From Sipunculus nudus (Eukaryota; Annelida; Sipuncula; Golfingiida; Sipunculidae), in assembly GCA_026874595.1 (NCBI GenBank), contig CM049316.1:21477839-21541838 (forward strand): a stretch of 64,000 nucleotides of DNA, read 5' to 3'. The notes below the pieces were generated by a model. It was given only the letters and a program-made list of their open reading frames with translations, did no database searches and was not told where the DNA came from. Both the position numbers and the translations under genes were made by a program. Below, piece by piece: positions 11,548-23,808 of the stretch (its first letter is position 1; every line of letters begins with the position of its first letter).

Positions 11548-13857
11548 CTAGCCTAAAGCAGACCGTAGACGTGACCAAAATACAGGGACGTTGTCAATCA
11601 TATCTTCCCCAGGCCACACGAGATAGGTGTGACGCCTCATGATAGCTACCAGAGTGCGCGGCATGTCAGATGTAGGGATTTCTTCCAACAAAACAACAAT
11701 CAGTTTATCTACACCCCTTTCCATCATGTGGATCCGGGCCATGTGCATTTCAAATTTACACCAACCACTGCGAAGAAAATGTCGTGATAACACAACGATG
11801 GTTTTGCGACTGTTAGATATACTGCGAAGAATATTTTCTTCAATCGGCCACCCGATTTCAAAATCTCTATGATGAACGCACAGTTGAAAGGGCGTCTCTC
11901 TATCCTCAAGGTTTGGAATAAGGTGATGGTCGACCCAAGGGAAATCGTTCCCGTTGTAGGCTACGAAGGCATCATACTGAAAAGCACCGTTCTCTTCTAA
12001 CAGTTCGGCATAGAGCTCCCTTCTGATCTTAAGACGAATGCAGAAATACTTCATGTCCCATCGGTGACGATATGCAATCACCGATACTGTCAAACAAACG
12101 GCAATGCAAACAAGAATACCTGCAATAATGTATAACCATTGTGTACTGACACAGTGTCTTTCAAGAAGAGGCAAAATGTCTGTATGCAATCGCGAGAAAG
12201 ATATCAACTTTCCTTGAAGACTACAAGATACTGTCTCAATGTGTGGTAAATTACGTCGAAATGAGAACAACCATATTAGAAATTTTAAGCTCCGGCATGA
12301 ACATTCCAAAGGATTACCACTCAAATCTAGACTAAAATTCTGTCCCGTTTGCTCTGCCAGTTTAATTAAAACAGTTAACTGTGATAACACATCCGATTTC
12401 AGGTACTGAATGCGGTTGTTCGACAGGTCCAGACTTGTTAGATCCTTCAAAGTGTTAATACCAGATGGAATTTCAAGCAAATAATTGTTTTTCAGGATTA
12501 GGCTTTTTAAATGTAGCTCCCTTGTGCTGTTAAAAGCACTCGGCGAAATATGAAATATGTTATTTGAAGTCAGATCAATAAATTTCAGATTGGGAAAGTA
12601 GGACAAAATACAACCGCTTTTCCTTCCGAGATTATTGTTTCTCAAATCGAAAGAAACAATGGCTGATGAAGCCTTTCGGCCAAACATTTGTTTCGGAATA
12701 TTTCGAATTTCGTTATTCGAAAGATTTAAGTGAATGCCAGAGAATGGGTTGCACATTTCTATTTCGCCCATAAATTCAACTAATCTGTTTTTCGAAAGGT
12801 CTATGTATAAATACGACGGACTTTTATCATTTTGTAAATATATACGGATACCACGCTCAATTATGCCAAAGTTAGCGACATCAGAAGCTCTCAGGACTGT
12901 TAGATTATTAGGCCATGGAATGGGAATGCTTAATATTTCAGTCATATTTTCTTCGTCTATAGTTTTAGTGTTGTTCCACATTCTGTCATACTCAAATTGG
13001 CAAATCTGCTGATTTGAGGATTGAGTCGAGACACTTTTCCATGAAGGGACTATATCCTCAGATGATTTCTTTTTCATCTGAGTCCTGATGGCATCTACTG
13101 ATTGAGCACTTATGTCTAAAATTCTAAGATGATCAAGACCCAAAATGAATGAATATATAGAGAGATGGTTTTCGTTCAGATACAGTTCTTGTAGGTTTGG
13201 CGTGTAAAATTTGAGGAGGCCATGTATGGATAAAATTCGATTTGTGGCGAGATTAAGTGTCGTTAGTGAAGGTGTTTTGATAGATTCTAATAATTCTTTA
13301 GTAAGATCATTATTTGAAAACAGAATGGACCATGAAACATGTCTCAACAGAAGGGTTCTTAACTTTTCCTTTGGTAGGGAGAACATCAAACTAATTAAAG
13401 TCCGATATTTCTTATATCCCAATTGAGTGTTATAAGACATGTCTAAAGATTCTAAAATTTTTAAGGGTTTGAAGACGCCAGACATCAGTATTCCGGTGTC
13501 TGAACCAAGGTAATTTCGACTGAGGTCCAAGGAACGTAAACAAGTGAGACCCTGAAATGACCCTTCTTCCAAAACATGGATGCCAGATCCTTGCAAATCC
13601 AATAGCTCTAAATGACTGCAATTGATAAATGATCCACTTTTTATCCTGGGTATCTGATTTCCTGAGAGTATAAATTCCGTCACATTTTCTTGGCAGAGGT
13701 CTGGTACATCTTTCAACATTTTGTTCTTACAGTCTACGGTGACGGAACCCCCATCGCGTGTGCAAAAACATATCGAGCAATTAAAGTTCTGAGCTGCCAA
13801 ACAAAAAGGAACGAACACAAGCAATATGAAATTTAAGGTCAATCCAATGTGCCACAT
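11548..13857 (-). CDS. Toll-like receptor, single-exon, apparently intact
   Basis: A membrane pattern-recognition receptor expected to signal through MyD88-type adaptors by TIR-TIR contacts. The 769 residues show a signal peptide (1-22), a cysteine-rich LRRNT (C27, C30, C32, C43, C55), leucine-rich repeats over about 56-514 (LxxLxLxxN units such as LDLSRNYLG), one LRRCT at 515-571 (NPLECSC start), a transmembrane helix at about 573-596, and a TIR domain from 628 to the end. TIR box 1 is YDAFVAY, box 2 is RDFEIG (R664) and box 3 is FW (760-761). The single LRRCT next to the membrane makes it a single-cysteine-cluster TLR. The ATG is supported by an in-frame TAA 12 nt upstream and by the signal peptide. 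Length and layout fit the family. The usual BB-loop proline is Ile here, as in several protostome Tolls. The ligand cannot be inferred. A diverged pseudogene paralogue lies at 33.6 kb. Confidence 0.95.
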   Translation of the reverse strand: MWHIGLTLNFILLVFVPFCLAAQNFNCSICFCTRDGGSVTVDCKNKMLKDVPDLCQENVTEFILSGNQIPRIKSGSFINCSHLELLDLQGSGIHVLEEGSFQGLTCLRSLDLSRNYLGSDTGILMSGVFKPLKILESLDMSYNTQLGYKKYRTLISLMFSLPKEKLRTLLLRHVSWSILFSNNDLTKELLESIKTPSLTTLNLATNRILSIHGLLKFYTPNLQELYLNENHLSIYSFILGLDHLRILDISAQSVDAIRTQMKKKSSEDIVPSWKSVSTQSSNQQICQFEYDRMWNNTKTIDEENMTEILSIPIPWPNNLTVLRASDVANFGIIERGIRIYLQNDKSPSYLYIDLSKNRLVEFMGEIEMCNPFSGIHLNLSNNEIRNIPKQMFGRKASSAIVSFDLRNNNLGRKSGCILSYFPNLKFIDLTSNNIFHISPSAFNSTRELHLKSLILKNNYLLEIPSGINTLKDLTSLDLSNNRIQYLKSDVLSQLTVLIKLAEQTGQNFSLDLSGNPLECSCRSLKFLIWLFSFRRNLPHIETVSCSLQGKLISFSRLHTDILPLLERHCVSTQWLYIIAGILVCIAVCLTVSVIAYRHRWDMKYFCIRLKIRRELYAELLEENGAFQYDAFVAYNGNDFPWVDHHLIPNLEDRETPFQLCVHHRDFEIGWPIEENILRSISNSRKTIVVLSRHFLRSGWCKFEMHMARIHMMERGVDKLIVVLLEEIPTSDMPRTLVAIMRRHTYLVWPGEDMIDNVPVFWSRLRSALG

Positions 13858-16000
13858 GTTTTTTGTTTAAGTTGTCCTTTCCTGGGGAAAATGAGACCTG
13901 CCTGGGCGTAGATATCAGAGTGATAACACCTTGGTCCTGGAATACATTTACCTTCCTGACAATTGCAATGAATGAGCTTGCACGTTGTAACAATAAATTT
14001 ATTTGAAGAAGTGAGGATGTGAGGGAGGTCAATCTTCTCTTCTTATTAACCACTTCGAGTTTTACTCTTTTCACCCTGTAGAAAGAAATGAAAAAAGAAG
14101 AACATATTGTATTTAAGAATGTAAGCAAATGATAAATCTTCATGCGAAACATATTTTCCCAGTTACATGAACCCATCATGTCCGAATACATGATGTATAG
14201 ACAATGTAAGTGTATTATTATTTTAAAAATAGAAAGACAAATAGGCTTTTTACTTTTTAATAATTAAAATACTGTGGAAACTTCTAACAATAATAACAGA
14301 CTAATACTTCAGTGGCAGTTTTTTCAGAGGGTGTTTTGTGAAAGCTCAGTGGAAAACCGGATATTAAATATATATTTTTTTTTACATTAAGGGATCATTA
14401 ATACTGTATTCGTCATACTAACAGCTGTTTGCGTCAGTGTGGAAAATTTAAGGCCCGATGAATTAATTGTACAAGTACAAGCGACTACAAGCTTCTCTGT
14501 TATTGCCAAGTGTTCAAAGAAAGTTCTGGTTTAAGGTATTTGTTACCTTAATCGTCAGTTGATGTGGTTAAATTATGAGTAATGCATGTTGTGTTTCGTT
14601 TATTGTATAATACGTAAAAGTTTATATAGACCTATTAATCCACTTTCGGTGAAGCATTGCCAGCACTCTGTTGTCGGCAGAGCACTTATTGCCAATAAGA
14701 CGTGAAAAGCCAGTTTAAGCTATTGTGCGCATATTGGCGAAATAGTCTAGCGTAATCAGACACAGCAAGGGCACAGTCTTTAATCGAGAGCGACAATCGG
14801 TTCTTACTCCGACTCACTACTGACGCAGTCCGCTGAAGCTCGCCAGTCTAAGAGCGATATAATCCGTAACTGTGCGGTAAATCACAGGAAAATCTTTGTC
14901 TACAATGATGAATGCGTAGATTGTTTGTTGTGTTTAAAAGTATGCGCAACAGGTATTTCTTGAGAGGACTCACTGGAGCGATTTAGCGATATATGAGGAC
15001 ATTCTTTATTAAAAATTAATATACGCCGTGATAAGTGACGGGCCAGCGCAAACATGTAAATGTCGAATTTCTGTTATTTCACTTAAATCTGCTCACTTCA
15101 AACACTCATTAATTATAAACCTGTTTAATAATTGGTGACACATAAGTCCAGGAGGGCTAGGTACACAACAGAGTATATATCTGAAGCAGTACATGTAAGA
15201 ATAATAATAAATGATAAATTACAACTACTATCAGGCTTTTTAAATAATATTCCGTGAATAATAATATTTTATGTCGCCTATGTTCTGATGACCTCATTTG
15301 TAACGAAAACAATCAGCTCGCGCGCGCTGCATCATTGGTGGCTTTTCTGGTATAGTCGCCCGTGTTAACCGTTGCCCAGAGACAGCTCGTGCGTCTTTAG
15401 TGTCACAAAGTGTAAACTTGTAAGTGTAATTAATCACCTGGCCTGTCATGTGCATGGGCAGGCAATTATGTCAAAGGCACTTAGTGACTGGCACAATCCA
15501 GCACCCCCTGTTTCACTTGTATCAAACAGGTCAGTCGGTGGTCAGTTTTTGAATAAGCGCACGACAGTGTTGACACCCTGCCATGAATGTACAGGTATTC
15601 AGTCGGACTTCAGAACATACAAAATGTAGAGGTGACTGAGAACGTTTGAGGCGCTCTGGCCCTTAAAGTCTGATGCTTTTGTATGGAGGATTCATAAACG
15701 ACCGTTACAGTATTGGATACACATGTGTTAAACAATGTATATCCGGTTTTTTTTGCCAAAAGTTAGTGTCAGGAGTGAAATTTACAATACGCGTTACTTT
15801 GGCTGATTTATGACATGAGTAACGGTGTTTCCCCACACATAGGCAGATTGTTTTTACGTTTATATGAAAATATATTGTGAACACTTGGGAATGTTCAAAT
15901 AATTACATTAGATATCCCAGACTAAAATGAGGTAAACCTAACAAAACACCTTATTTGCAGTCGATTCGTTCTTAAGCCACGTGGAATGCAGGATTCTCGG
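13858..16000. other. 5' flank of the TLR gene and intergenic DNA
   Basis: The segment should contain the TLR promoter and 5' UTR, but I cannot place a TATA box or start site with confidence. No other gene is recognisable. Confidence 0.4.
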
Positions 16001-16008
16001 TTCCCAGA

Positions 16009-16094
16009 ATCGACGCTTGCCGAGGCCGACTTAAAAACGGTTCCTCCGAGTATCGACGCTTGCCGAGGCCGACTTAAAAACGGTTCTTCCGAGT
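16009..16094. repeat. 43-bp tandem duplication
   Basis: Two abutting 43-bp units (16009-16051 and 16052-16094) start atcgacgcttgccgaggc and differ at one base (cctcc against cttcc). GC content is higher than in the surroundings. Confidence 0.95.
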
Positions 16095-16599
16095 GACGAC
16101 ACAGCAGAGCGTAAAAAAGACCATTCCCTGTATATAAACAGCTAGATTCTATCAGAACGGAGCAAAATGCGCAATGCGCACAGCCTGATTGACAACGTAA
16201 TGAAATATTTATCACTTTAATTGCTCTGAAAAAATATGAATATGAAAGTGAATCAAATTAGTGACAAAGGAAATAGATAAACTGATAAATTATGACAGCC
16301 AGGTTTTGTGGTGAGGAATGATAATGAAAACCGAAATTATTGTGAATCCTTAAAACATGTATGAAACATTAAACACACAGTATTTGTGCGCAGTATGGTG
16401 GAACCATGTCATATTATGAGTCATTTAGGTATTCCAGACATTCCTGGAAGGATGCAAATCATTGCTAGATGAGGTACTTTGCCGAACTTTAAAATATGCC
16501 GACCTTAAAATTGAGATTGTCTTATTTGATATTTGTATTTAACATACAGTTTTAATCGTACATAATTTTGAAAGGTGCCCTGCATATGCTGGCTAAGTG

Positions 16600-16990
16600 C
16601 GTATATACTTTGAGTTGCTAAATGGCTTGCAAATTGCTAGCATTTTGCGATATGGGTACGACTGTTACGGGGAGAGTCCCAGTGTTGCAATTGCCAGCAG
16701 TTTGCGTAATTTGTGCGGCTGTTGCAGGGAGGGTGCCAGAGTTGATAGTTTGCTCGCAGATTGCTTGTTATTTGCATGATGGATAGTTGTTGAGGGGAGG
16801 GTGCCAGAGTTGCTAAATTGCCAGGGAATTGGCGACATGGGGACGGCTGTTACGGGGAGTGTACCAGATTTGCTAAAATGCAGCAAATTGCTTGCATTTT
16901 CGGATTAGAATTTGCGACATGGGGACGGCTGCTACAGGGAGAGTAGCAAATTGCTAAATTGCTGCCATATCGCATAATTTGCGCATAGCA
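16600..16990. repeat. Degenerate 62-82-bp tandem repeat, about five units
   Basis: Variants of ggacggctgttacggggag recur near 16652, 16714, 16776, 16836 and 16918. Each is followed by a gccagagttgctaaattgc-like phrase. Units are strongly diverged. Confidence 0.7.
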
Positions 16991-17007
16991 AGGTAAAGTG
17001 TTTCGTA

Positions 17008-17680
17008 ATGCATGGTTATATGAAAAATTCCAAACATTCAATTGCATACATGGAACTGTTAGCTATAGCAAAAGCGGCGGCATCATTGGGTAAGCAATTG
17101 ACATCAAAACTGGTCCTGTTTCACTTTGGCAATCAAGCTGGGTGCATGAACTACAAAACGGGTCCTCAAGACACGGACGAGTGCGTGCATTATTTGTTTA
17201 CATGTGCAACATTCCGTTTTGAGTGTTGGCGATACATGTGCCAGGTGCCAAAATGAAGTCGCGGATGTGTTGTCCAGGGATGACCTGAAGCGTTCGGGAA
17301 CGAGAAATAACCTTTACCTGTAAATCAACTGATTTGAAGGTATAATGTTTAATATATAATCTGTATTTTCAGATGCTTTGTATGCAGGAGGCTGTCAAAT
17401 TGCCAAGAATGGTCTCAGGGTAAAAAGGAGAAAAGCGTTTACTTCAGTACAGAGACAGTACATTAGGTTTTGTGATCAATGTGACTTTAAACCGTTACCA
17501 ACTTATGAATATATATATATATATGATGTTTGTAACATACCTGCACCGTATCAGTATCAAACAGTCTTACATGTGGGTTTATTTTTCAGCGGTCGGATCC
17601 TTGTATATCGAAGAAACATATTGCGAACTGCTCGTAGGAATATTCTGCTTCAAGCGAACATAAGCAGGTCTAAATTATGA
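17008..17680 (+). pseudogene. Tyrosine-recombinase retrotransposon fragment (DIRS/Ngaro-like)
   Basis: Two pieces in the usual order of YR retrotransposons are visible. From 17008 to about 17310 there is an RNase H-like end (AYMELLAIAKAAASLGKQL, then after a frameshift near 17250 a NEVADVLSRDDL tail matching the family's N..AD.LSR motif). From about 17420 to 17650 the sequence resembles the SAM-like core-binding domain of tyrosine recombinases (QRQYIRFCDQCDFKPLP, then FSAVGSLYIEE in a shifted frame). A short (TA)n interrupts the second piece. Frameshifts and loss of the reverse transcriptase and catalytic recombinase core show it is dead. I infer DIRS/Ngaro from domain order only; a Crypton origin would not explain the RNase H part. 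Confidence 0.7.
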
Positions 17681-17689
17681 GTCGGGCCG

Positions 17690-20330
17690 CCAAAGCAGAA
17701 ATTCCACATAACTTATTCTGTGCTGCTGCAGCTAAGAGATAACATAGGGGTGTCCTTTTTATTACTGTTTGATTTGTACAGCCAAGACACTAGCTTATTA
17801 AGTATGTCGGAAGGCGCCGGAATTTAGTGTCCAATCGCAGTATTCATTTTAAAGAGATAGCCTTTTAATATTTTGCTATATACATTAGCTTCAGAATACG
17901 CAGGGGATAAATTATCTGACTCTAAAATTGAAGGGGCCGAAAAATGTCAAGGTTAGACGTGGATATGTAATCAAAATAGGCTTCTCTCAGGAAAGAATCC
18001 ATGCCTTTTGTTCCATGCAGCAGGACTTGTAAAATGAGGTTTCTTATGTGGTGCGAACAAGAAGGAACCCTTCTATAAACCCTCGAAAACTTGCATTCTC
18101 ACAAACTCTCACTTTGTTCACCATATTCGGCTGATAAAATTATTAGCAGGAATTCAAAGTAATCATTATAGTGGTCAAGGATTCCGTAAATCCCTCATAA
18201 GCCTGCTTAGTTTTACACGTGGCCGGGGAACTCACGCTTCGGTGGTCACTGATCAACCCTAGCCAGTCAGTTGCACTTTTACTTGTGTCAGTGACTCACC
18301 CATCCACTGTCAACATACTGTGAAATTCGTATCATTACGGTATCAAAAGTAGCGGTTCATAGCATTTTGGTATCATATATGAAGATCCAGACATTAAGGC
18401 TCCGAAATGTAGATCCTGACGATACTCTCTATCTTCGACATGAAAAAAAAAACACTTACTGCCCAAAGGGCGGGATAAAAAATTCCATTTCAAGCAAGTA
18501 AATATAATTTAGAAGCCATGCAACAGACAAACATAGGAGAGGGTCGAAAATTGATGTAAACGCTAATATGTTACGGTTTCTTCCCATTAAAGCTGTGATT
18601 TTGTGATTTTGTCTGAAAATCGTTTAAGCATTGTAATTATGCTCAGAAGGATTCATATATCATTGAGTACAACTTGAATAAGACGGTAACCTGTAAAGAT
18701 GTCGTCTATACATCATATTATTATATATTAGAATCTCTATTTTTCGTTATCCTAACCTGATAATGCGCAACTGGGTACACTAACGACAGAATATTAGTCA
18801 ATATTAGGACCACTTTTCAAGACAGAAAAAAAGAATTAATAACCATGACATAATTCTTAAGATTTGTTCCATGAACTAAAACTTTTGTATTCCCAGCAGA
18901 TATCTTTTCTATGTATCGTACACGTAAAACTACATTGTTCAGATGGAATAAAAGAGGCATTTTAACAGGGCAAGTTACAAAACTGCTAGTGCTATCGGCG
19001 TTCCGGCTTCTTACAATATGACCGCATTAAGATCACTCTCCATCTGTGTTTATTTGGATCAAAGGTGAACAATTCACTGGAGTAGGTTTCAAATCGATTT
19101 TCTGTAAGGGATAGGAAGTATAAAGTAAGTAGTAGGACGTAATGGATTCGATATACAGGTTAATCAGTCTGACAATCCTTGCATTCCAATCTAGGTAATT
19201 TTGCTCTTTTTGTCTAAAAGAATACAGGATGACAAAAAAGTGTACGGAAAAGGGACCATTAATTAAATAATTAAGCACGTCAATCTTAACATACGTAGCA
19301 TAATTCTTACCTGCCACAGGTCGCATTCGTATCAGGAACAATTGGACACGAGGAGGTGTTCTCAGTGGTAACGAATGGTTATTCAATCACTGTGCAAACA
19401 TTTATGTGACATCTATTTAATAACCACCAGCACCTGGGCCTCCTTAGGTCAACATTACCTCTGAATAACCATGACTTGATTCAGGACCCCATATTAGTCG
19501 CATATTTGAGTCGTTACTTTTTTCCTATAAAAATATAAATATTAATGAAGCACCAACTAATTCTAATAACACATGTCGCAAATCCTGAAAGCACTAACCC
19601 GACACTTTCCGATAGGCAAGATTACAAGTAAATTCAACTGTACTTCTTGAAGAAAAAAATATTTTATTAGTGACCTATAGGGCGGAGGCATTTGTTAATG
19701 TAATATGCCCACTATGACCCGTACAATCCATTAGTGTTGTCTCTTTAAGGGTTTTCAACCTTTATTTCAACCGGTATTTGTTATGCTGCTAAATTGACGT
19801 CATTAAGATTGGATTTATATGAACAATTATCCTACTTCCTATTTCGGGAATGTTACAATTTGATATGTATCATCACAGCCTCTTTTTCATCCTGTAAAGG
19901 TATCATTTTATCCATCATACTTCTCCTCCACACAAGAATATCTTTATTCCAAAGAAAAAATAAAACATGAACTGACTAAAGTTAGCACCGTCGTCTACCT
20001 ACTCGTCTAAATAAAATGCCAAGATAATATATAGTTTATTGTTATATATATGTAATAAATCATCACATACAATAGTATTTGGCTTGACTGGCTTGCTCAA
20101 ACAAACACATTAAACAAGAAATAATAAAATAAAATTGTGTATAGAAAAAAAGACGTATGACTAAGAATGTTTGACAAGATTATTGTGCTGCAAGTGATAT
20201 ATTTAATTCTCGAACAGCTGACGCGTATGTGCTAGTTTGAGTTCTTTTGGAATAGCCTGATAGCGACCTATAGCGAACCCTCGATTCCAATTAAAAAAAA
20301 AATTGTGCGCCGGATGACTATAGTCTTCTA
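17690..20330. other. No feature seen
   Basis: About 2.6 kb of AT-rich DNA with only short frames. I could not attach any of them to a family. Confidence 0.4.
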
Positions 20331-20334
20331 TGTG

Positions 20335-21170
20335 TTTCAAATATGGAGTCAATTGTTGGTAAAGGAATCACAATGATCCTCTCAGCTGTTCTAACTACCC
20401 TCGAAAGACGGTTCCTTTCCTCGACAGTGATACTGGCTCCCCATACAGTGACTGACAACGTCAGGACTCCCTGAATTACCGCCCGATAAAACTTTAATGA
20501 AATCGGTTGACTGAGCCCGAAATCTTTTAGGTTCCTTAGAAAGAATAAACATTGTTATACCTTCTTTACGCAATAATTAACATTTTCGGCCCACTTCAAA
20601 AAGAAGAAATAAAAATACCTAAAAATTTAAAATAGTCAACGATTTCAGCCTCGGAGCCTTCAATAACTAAGGGTAATATTTCAGTTTTCATCCGTCTAAA
20701 ATCAATTATCATCTTCTTGGTTTTCTTTACATTTAGCCCCAGATTATTTTCAGAGCACCACGAAGTTAAAGTTTTAATTTCATTGCGGTAAACAGTTTCG
20801 CTATTTCCCCGGTTGAGCCCTGAAACTTTTGTGTCATCTGCAAATTATAAATGAGGCAATCATCGGAAGTAGATATACAGTCATCGGTGAATAGAGAGTA
20901 CAATTTTGGTGAAAGCACACAACCTTGGGGTGCTCCAGTGTTTTAGACCAATTCTTCGGAAATAATGTTACCAATCTTAACCACTTGAGGCCGATTTGTT
21001 TAACCCGAGTATTATTCATTTTGAGCCTTATACCATTATCAATCTGATGTAATTAATTTCGTACCTCATCGATGTTGGAATCTTGAAACTTAAATAAAAA
21101 CAATTTCTTGGCCCATGTTAAAGTATATGAAATATCCCCTAGCTTATTTTATTTGCTGACCCATCACATG
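20335..21170 (-). pseudogene. Non-LTR retrotransposon reverse transcriptase fragment (CR1/L2-like)
   Basis: On the minus strand RT blocks appear in order: RPQVVKIGNIISEELV, NTGAPQGCVLSP (about 20906-20942), the catalytic ADD (20833-20841), then SENNLGLNVKKTKKMIIDF and a thumb-like LRNLKDFGL with a downstream VWGAS stretch. The order and the gap to the thumb match CR1/L2/Rex1-type LINEs. A TAA precedes NTGAPQG, a frameshift lies between NTGAPQG and ADD, and more stops follow, so the copy is inactive. Endonuclease and ORF1 regions are missing. Confidence 0.85.
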
Positions 21171-21315
21171 CCCTTCATGTATAAATTGTTGTGGTTCAAA
21201 TAATGACAACAACTGTAAATAATCGTAAATCCGTCGGGTGTGTAAACATTGCGCTGACAACTGAACCTTTCATTTCACTAAATTATATATATGTACTTTA
21301 TATACATGTATAAGT

Positions 21316-21374
<59 letters not shown>
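21316..21374. repeat. (TA)n microsatellite
   Basis: Near-perfect alternating TA runs for about 58 bp. Confidence 0.95.
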
Positions 21375-21376
<2 letters not shown>

Positions 21377-21495
21377 TGGTATAGCCGTCTAAAGATAAAG
21401 AGTGACGTCTTTTAGATAGACTAACTTGTTAATAAACACACGAGCTTTCGAAGCACACAGGCTTCTTCGTCAGGAGTTAATTGAGTTAGAACTTG
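21375..21495 (-). repeat. Dispersed module next to (TA)n, hammerhead-like core
   Basis: On the minus strand CTGACGA is followed by a possible GAAGC/GCTTC stem with a ctgtgt loop, then GAAA. This resembles the core of a hammerhead ribozyme apart from one extra A before the stem. A second copy lies at 49467-49500, also beside a (TA)n tract. Penelope-like retroelements are known to carry hammerhead motifs, so this could be such a remnant; stems I and III are not evident. Confidence 0.4.
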
Positions 21496-21610
21496 TAGAG
21501 AGATGTTATATATGATGGAACGACGATGTATAGAGTCTATAATGCCCTCAAAACATTGTATTTACATTCTGATTGGATTTTTAGTAATATTATAACTATG
21601 ATGCCAATAT

Positions 21611-21784
21611 GGGCGTGGTACATTGCAGTACGCATCGCCTCACTTGGGGAATTCCGCGAAACCGCATGAAAGTCGACTTGATCCATATTATGATGTCACA
21701 CCGAACGTGGTACATCCCGCCATTTCCAATGCGGTTTCGCGGAATTCCCGAATGAGGCGATGCGTACTGCACTGTACCACCCCT
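21611..21784. mobile_element. 174-bp hairpin (MITE or foldback candidate)
   Basis: Arms 21611-21670 and 21726-21784 are inverted copies of each other, sharing gcagtacgcatcgcctca and ggaattccgcgaaaccgcat with few mismatches. The loop is about 55 bp. The arms are far more GC-rich than the surroundings. No target-site duplication was clear. Confidence 0.75.
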
Positions 21785-22270
21785 ACATAGCTGTGTATGT
21801 CTGTTTTTTTATGAAATTATTTGATTTCAATTTAATTCATTTTCAAATGTTCAATAGTCTCCCATTTCCCAAATCTTTGATACTATTCAAATCTCCTCAA
21901 TAAAAACCCTACACACACACCAAGCCCACCGGAATCTATTTTTTTTTTAATTTTACATCTGGCGTAATCTGATTACGAGAATTTGTTTTCATTTTTAACC
22001 CTTGCTATGTGTCGAGACTCAACAAACTCTGTTCCATGATCGAACTTTGATGTACTGATAATCCTTTTTAGGTTATTCACATTTTCTTTTCTTCTACATC
22101 TGGTCAAAAGACAGGCCATATATAACGAACAGAAATAATTGTTTTTCACATCAAAAGGTTCTAAACGTAAGCTATTTGCTTCCGCGAATTTTTTTTCAAT
22201 ATTTGATCAAATGCTATTTGAAGAAAAAACGAAGTGTAAAATAGTATGCAAGTGTCGCAGCTTGTCATTG

Positions 22271-22418
22271 TGTCGGGATGTTTGTGGACGTATGAGTAAC
22301 TTATTGAGGTATGTCAGACTCAATAATATTAAATAATCTGAACATTGGCGACATCTAGTGATCATGTACTAAACTATTCTGTTATCTGTCAATATACATA
22401 AATAAAGCTTTATCAACA
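22271..22418 (-). repeat. 3' LTR of the Gypsy remnant
   Basis: 148 bp, similar to 23809-24016 but lacking about 60 internal bp. The shared parts include the TG start, an aataaagctttatcaaca end (plus strand) and gatcatgtact. Confidence 0.85.
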
Positions 22419-23790
22419 CATATCCTTTTTTATAGAAAGTTAAGTGTCTCTTACAAAGATGGCTTTCAGACTCAGATATTGAATATATAATATTAAAGCA
22501 CAAATGTCTTTTTCTTCTTGTTCATACACATATGTTTACTGTCTATTCTACCGATTTATAGGAACAATAATATGTAGCAATAAAATATTACACAAAACAT
22601 GAACCAAAAAGGATAATGGGGTAGACTGCCCATTTATTTTGAATGTTCCAGGGATTATTCTGCCCTTAATGGAAACATTCCACTAACACAAACACAAATG
22701 TTATTCTTCCATCAAACGTTTGGGTTTCAAAACACGACGAACATAATGAGCGGTAACACCATCAGATGATCTCTGCTGCTCTGTTTCTACTTGTGGTTTA
22801 CTGCATGTTATCTCTTGCTCTGCAACATATGGTTCACTTTAATTACCCAGATGCTGCTCTAGTACTGTGTAAAACCATCCTGTGTTAACATATCTCCTAG
22901 GAACGTTAACTGCTTGACTACAAGTTCACATTTGTTGTTGTTCAGATTCAGGTTGTACTTTCTTGCAGCGTCAAGTGTTTGACGAAGCCTCTCGTCATGC
23001 TAAGCTTTTGATTGTTCCCAAATAATAATATCGTCCATGTAGGTATCTGCACCTGGGATATGCAAGAAGATACCGTGTACTGTTTTGTGATATATCTCTG
23101 GTAGTCTGAGATAGTCATATCTCCAAAATGGGGTATTGAAAGTACATAGATAACTGCTGTCATCATCAAGGCACATCTGCCAAAATCACTGGGATGCATC
23201 AAGCTAAGTAAAGTATTTCGCACTCGACAATTGTGCCATAATTTTTCCCTGGTGGGCAGTTTAAAGTGTTTATTCAGTATTGCTCTATCTAAATCCCACC
23301 CATTTTGTTGGTCTGTCTACTTACACCAAGATTTTTCATGCGCTGTAATTGAACTTTGAGCTTATCATGAATTGCAAATGGTACTTTGCGGCACGGATGT
23401 ACAACAGGTTGTAGTTTATTATCTGTGAGAATACTGTGTTCTCCTGGTAAGCAACCAAGACCCTCAAATACATCATGATATTTATCAAGTATTTACTGTT
23501 GTTTTGAACATGAGCAGTATCATCGATAATATCTACTGTGTGTGTATCAACAAGTCTTTTCACTAGCTGTACTTACTCTGATGTTACATGTCATAGTAAG
23601 GTTGGACCAGTACCTTTGACAACATAAAACATGAACTTGTGATTAACTCCTCTTGCCCTTGACTGGTATATTATGGTCTAGGTACCCAGTAAGCTTATCT
23701 GGTGTTTCATGTAACATGGGATTCTTTCAGTTTATCATAATCTCCATGTGGCAATATATTAACTTGTGCTCCAGTATCCAGATGTAAAAA

Positions 23791-23808
23791 ATCCCACTTC
23801 TGACACCA
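23791..23808 (-). other. Primer-binding site of the Gypsy remnant
   Basis: TGGTGTCAGAAGTGGGAT starts directly after the 5' LTR on the minus strand. It has the form of the tRNA-Leu-type primer-binding sites of many Gypsy elements. Confidence 0.85.

Noticed and set aside
11639-13012. Plus-strand frames opposite the TLR gene
   Set aside because: Antisense shadows of the TIR and LRR coding sequence.
13781-14191. Minus-strand frame of 136 codons overlapping the TLR start
   Set aside because: Different frame from the TLR, no domain, and an in-frame stop 12 nt before the TLR ATG separates the two.
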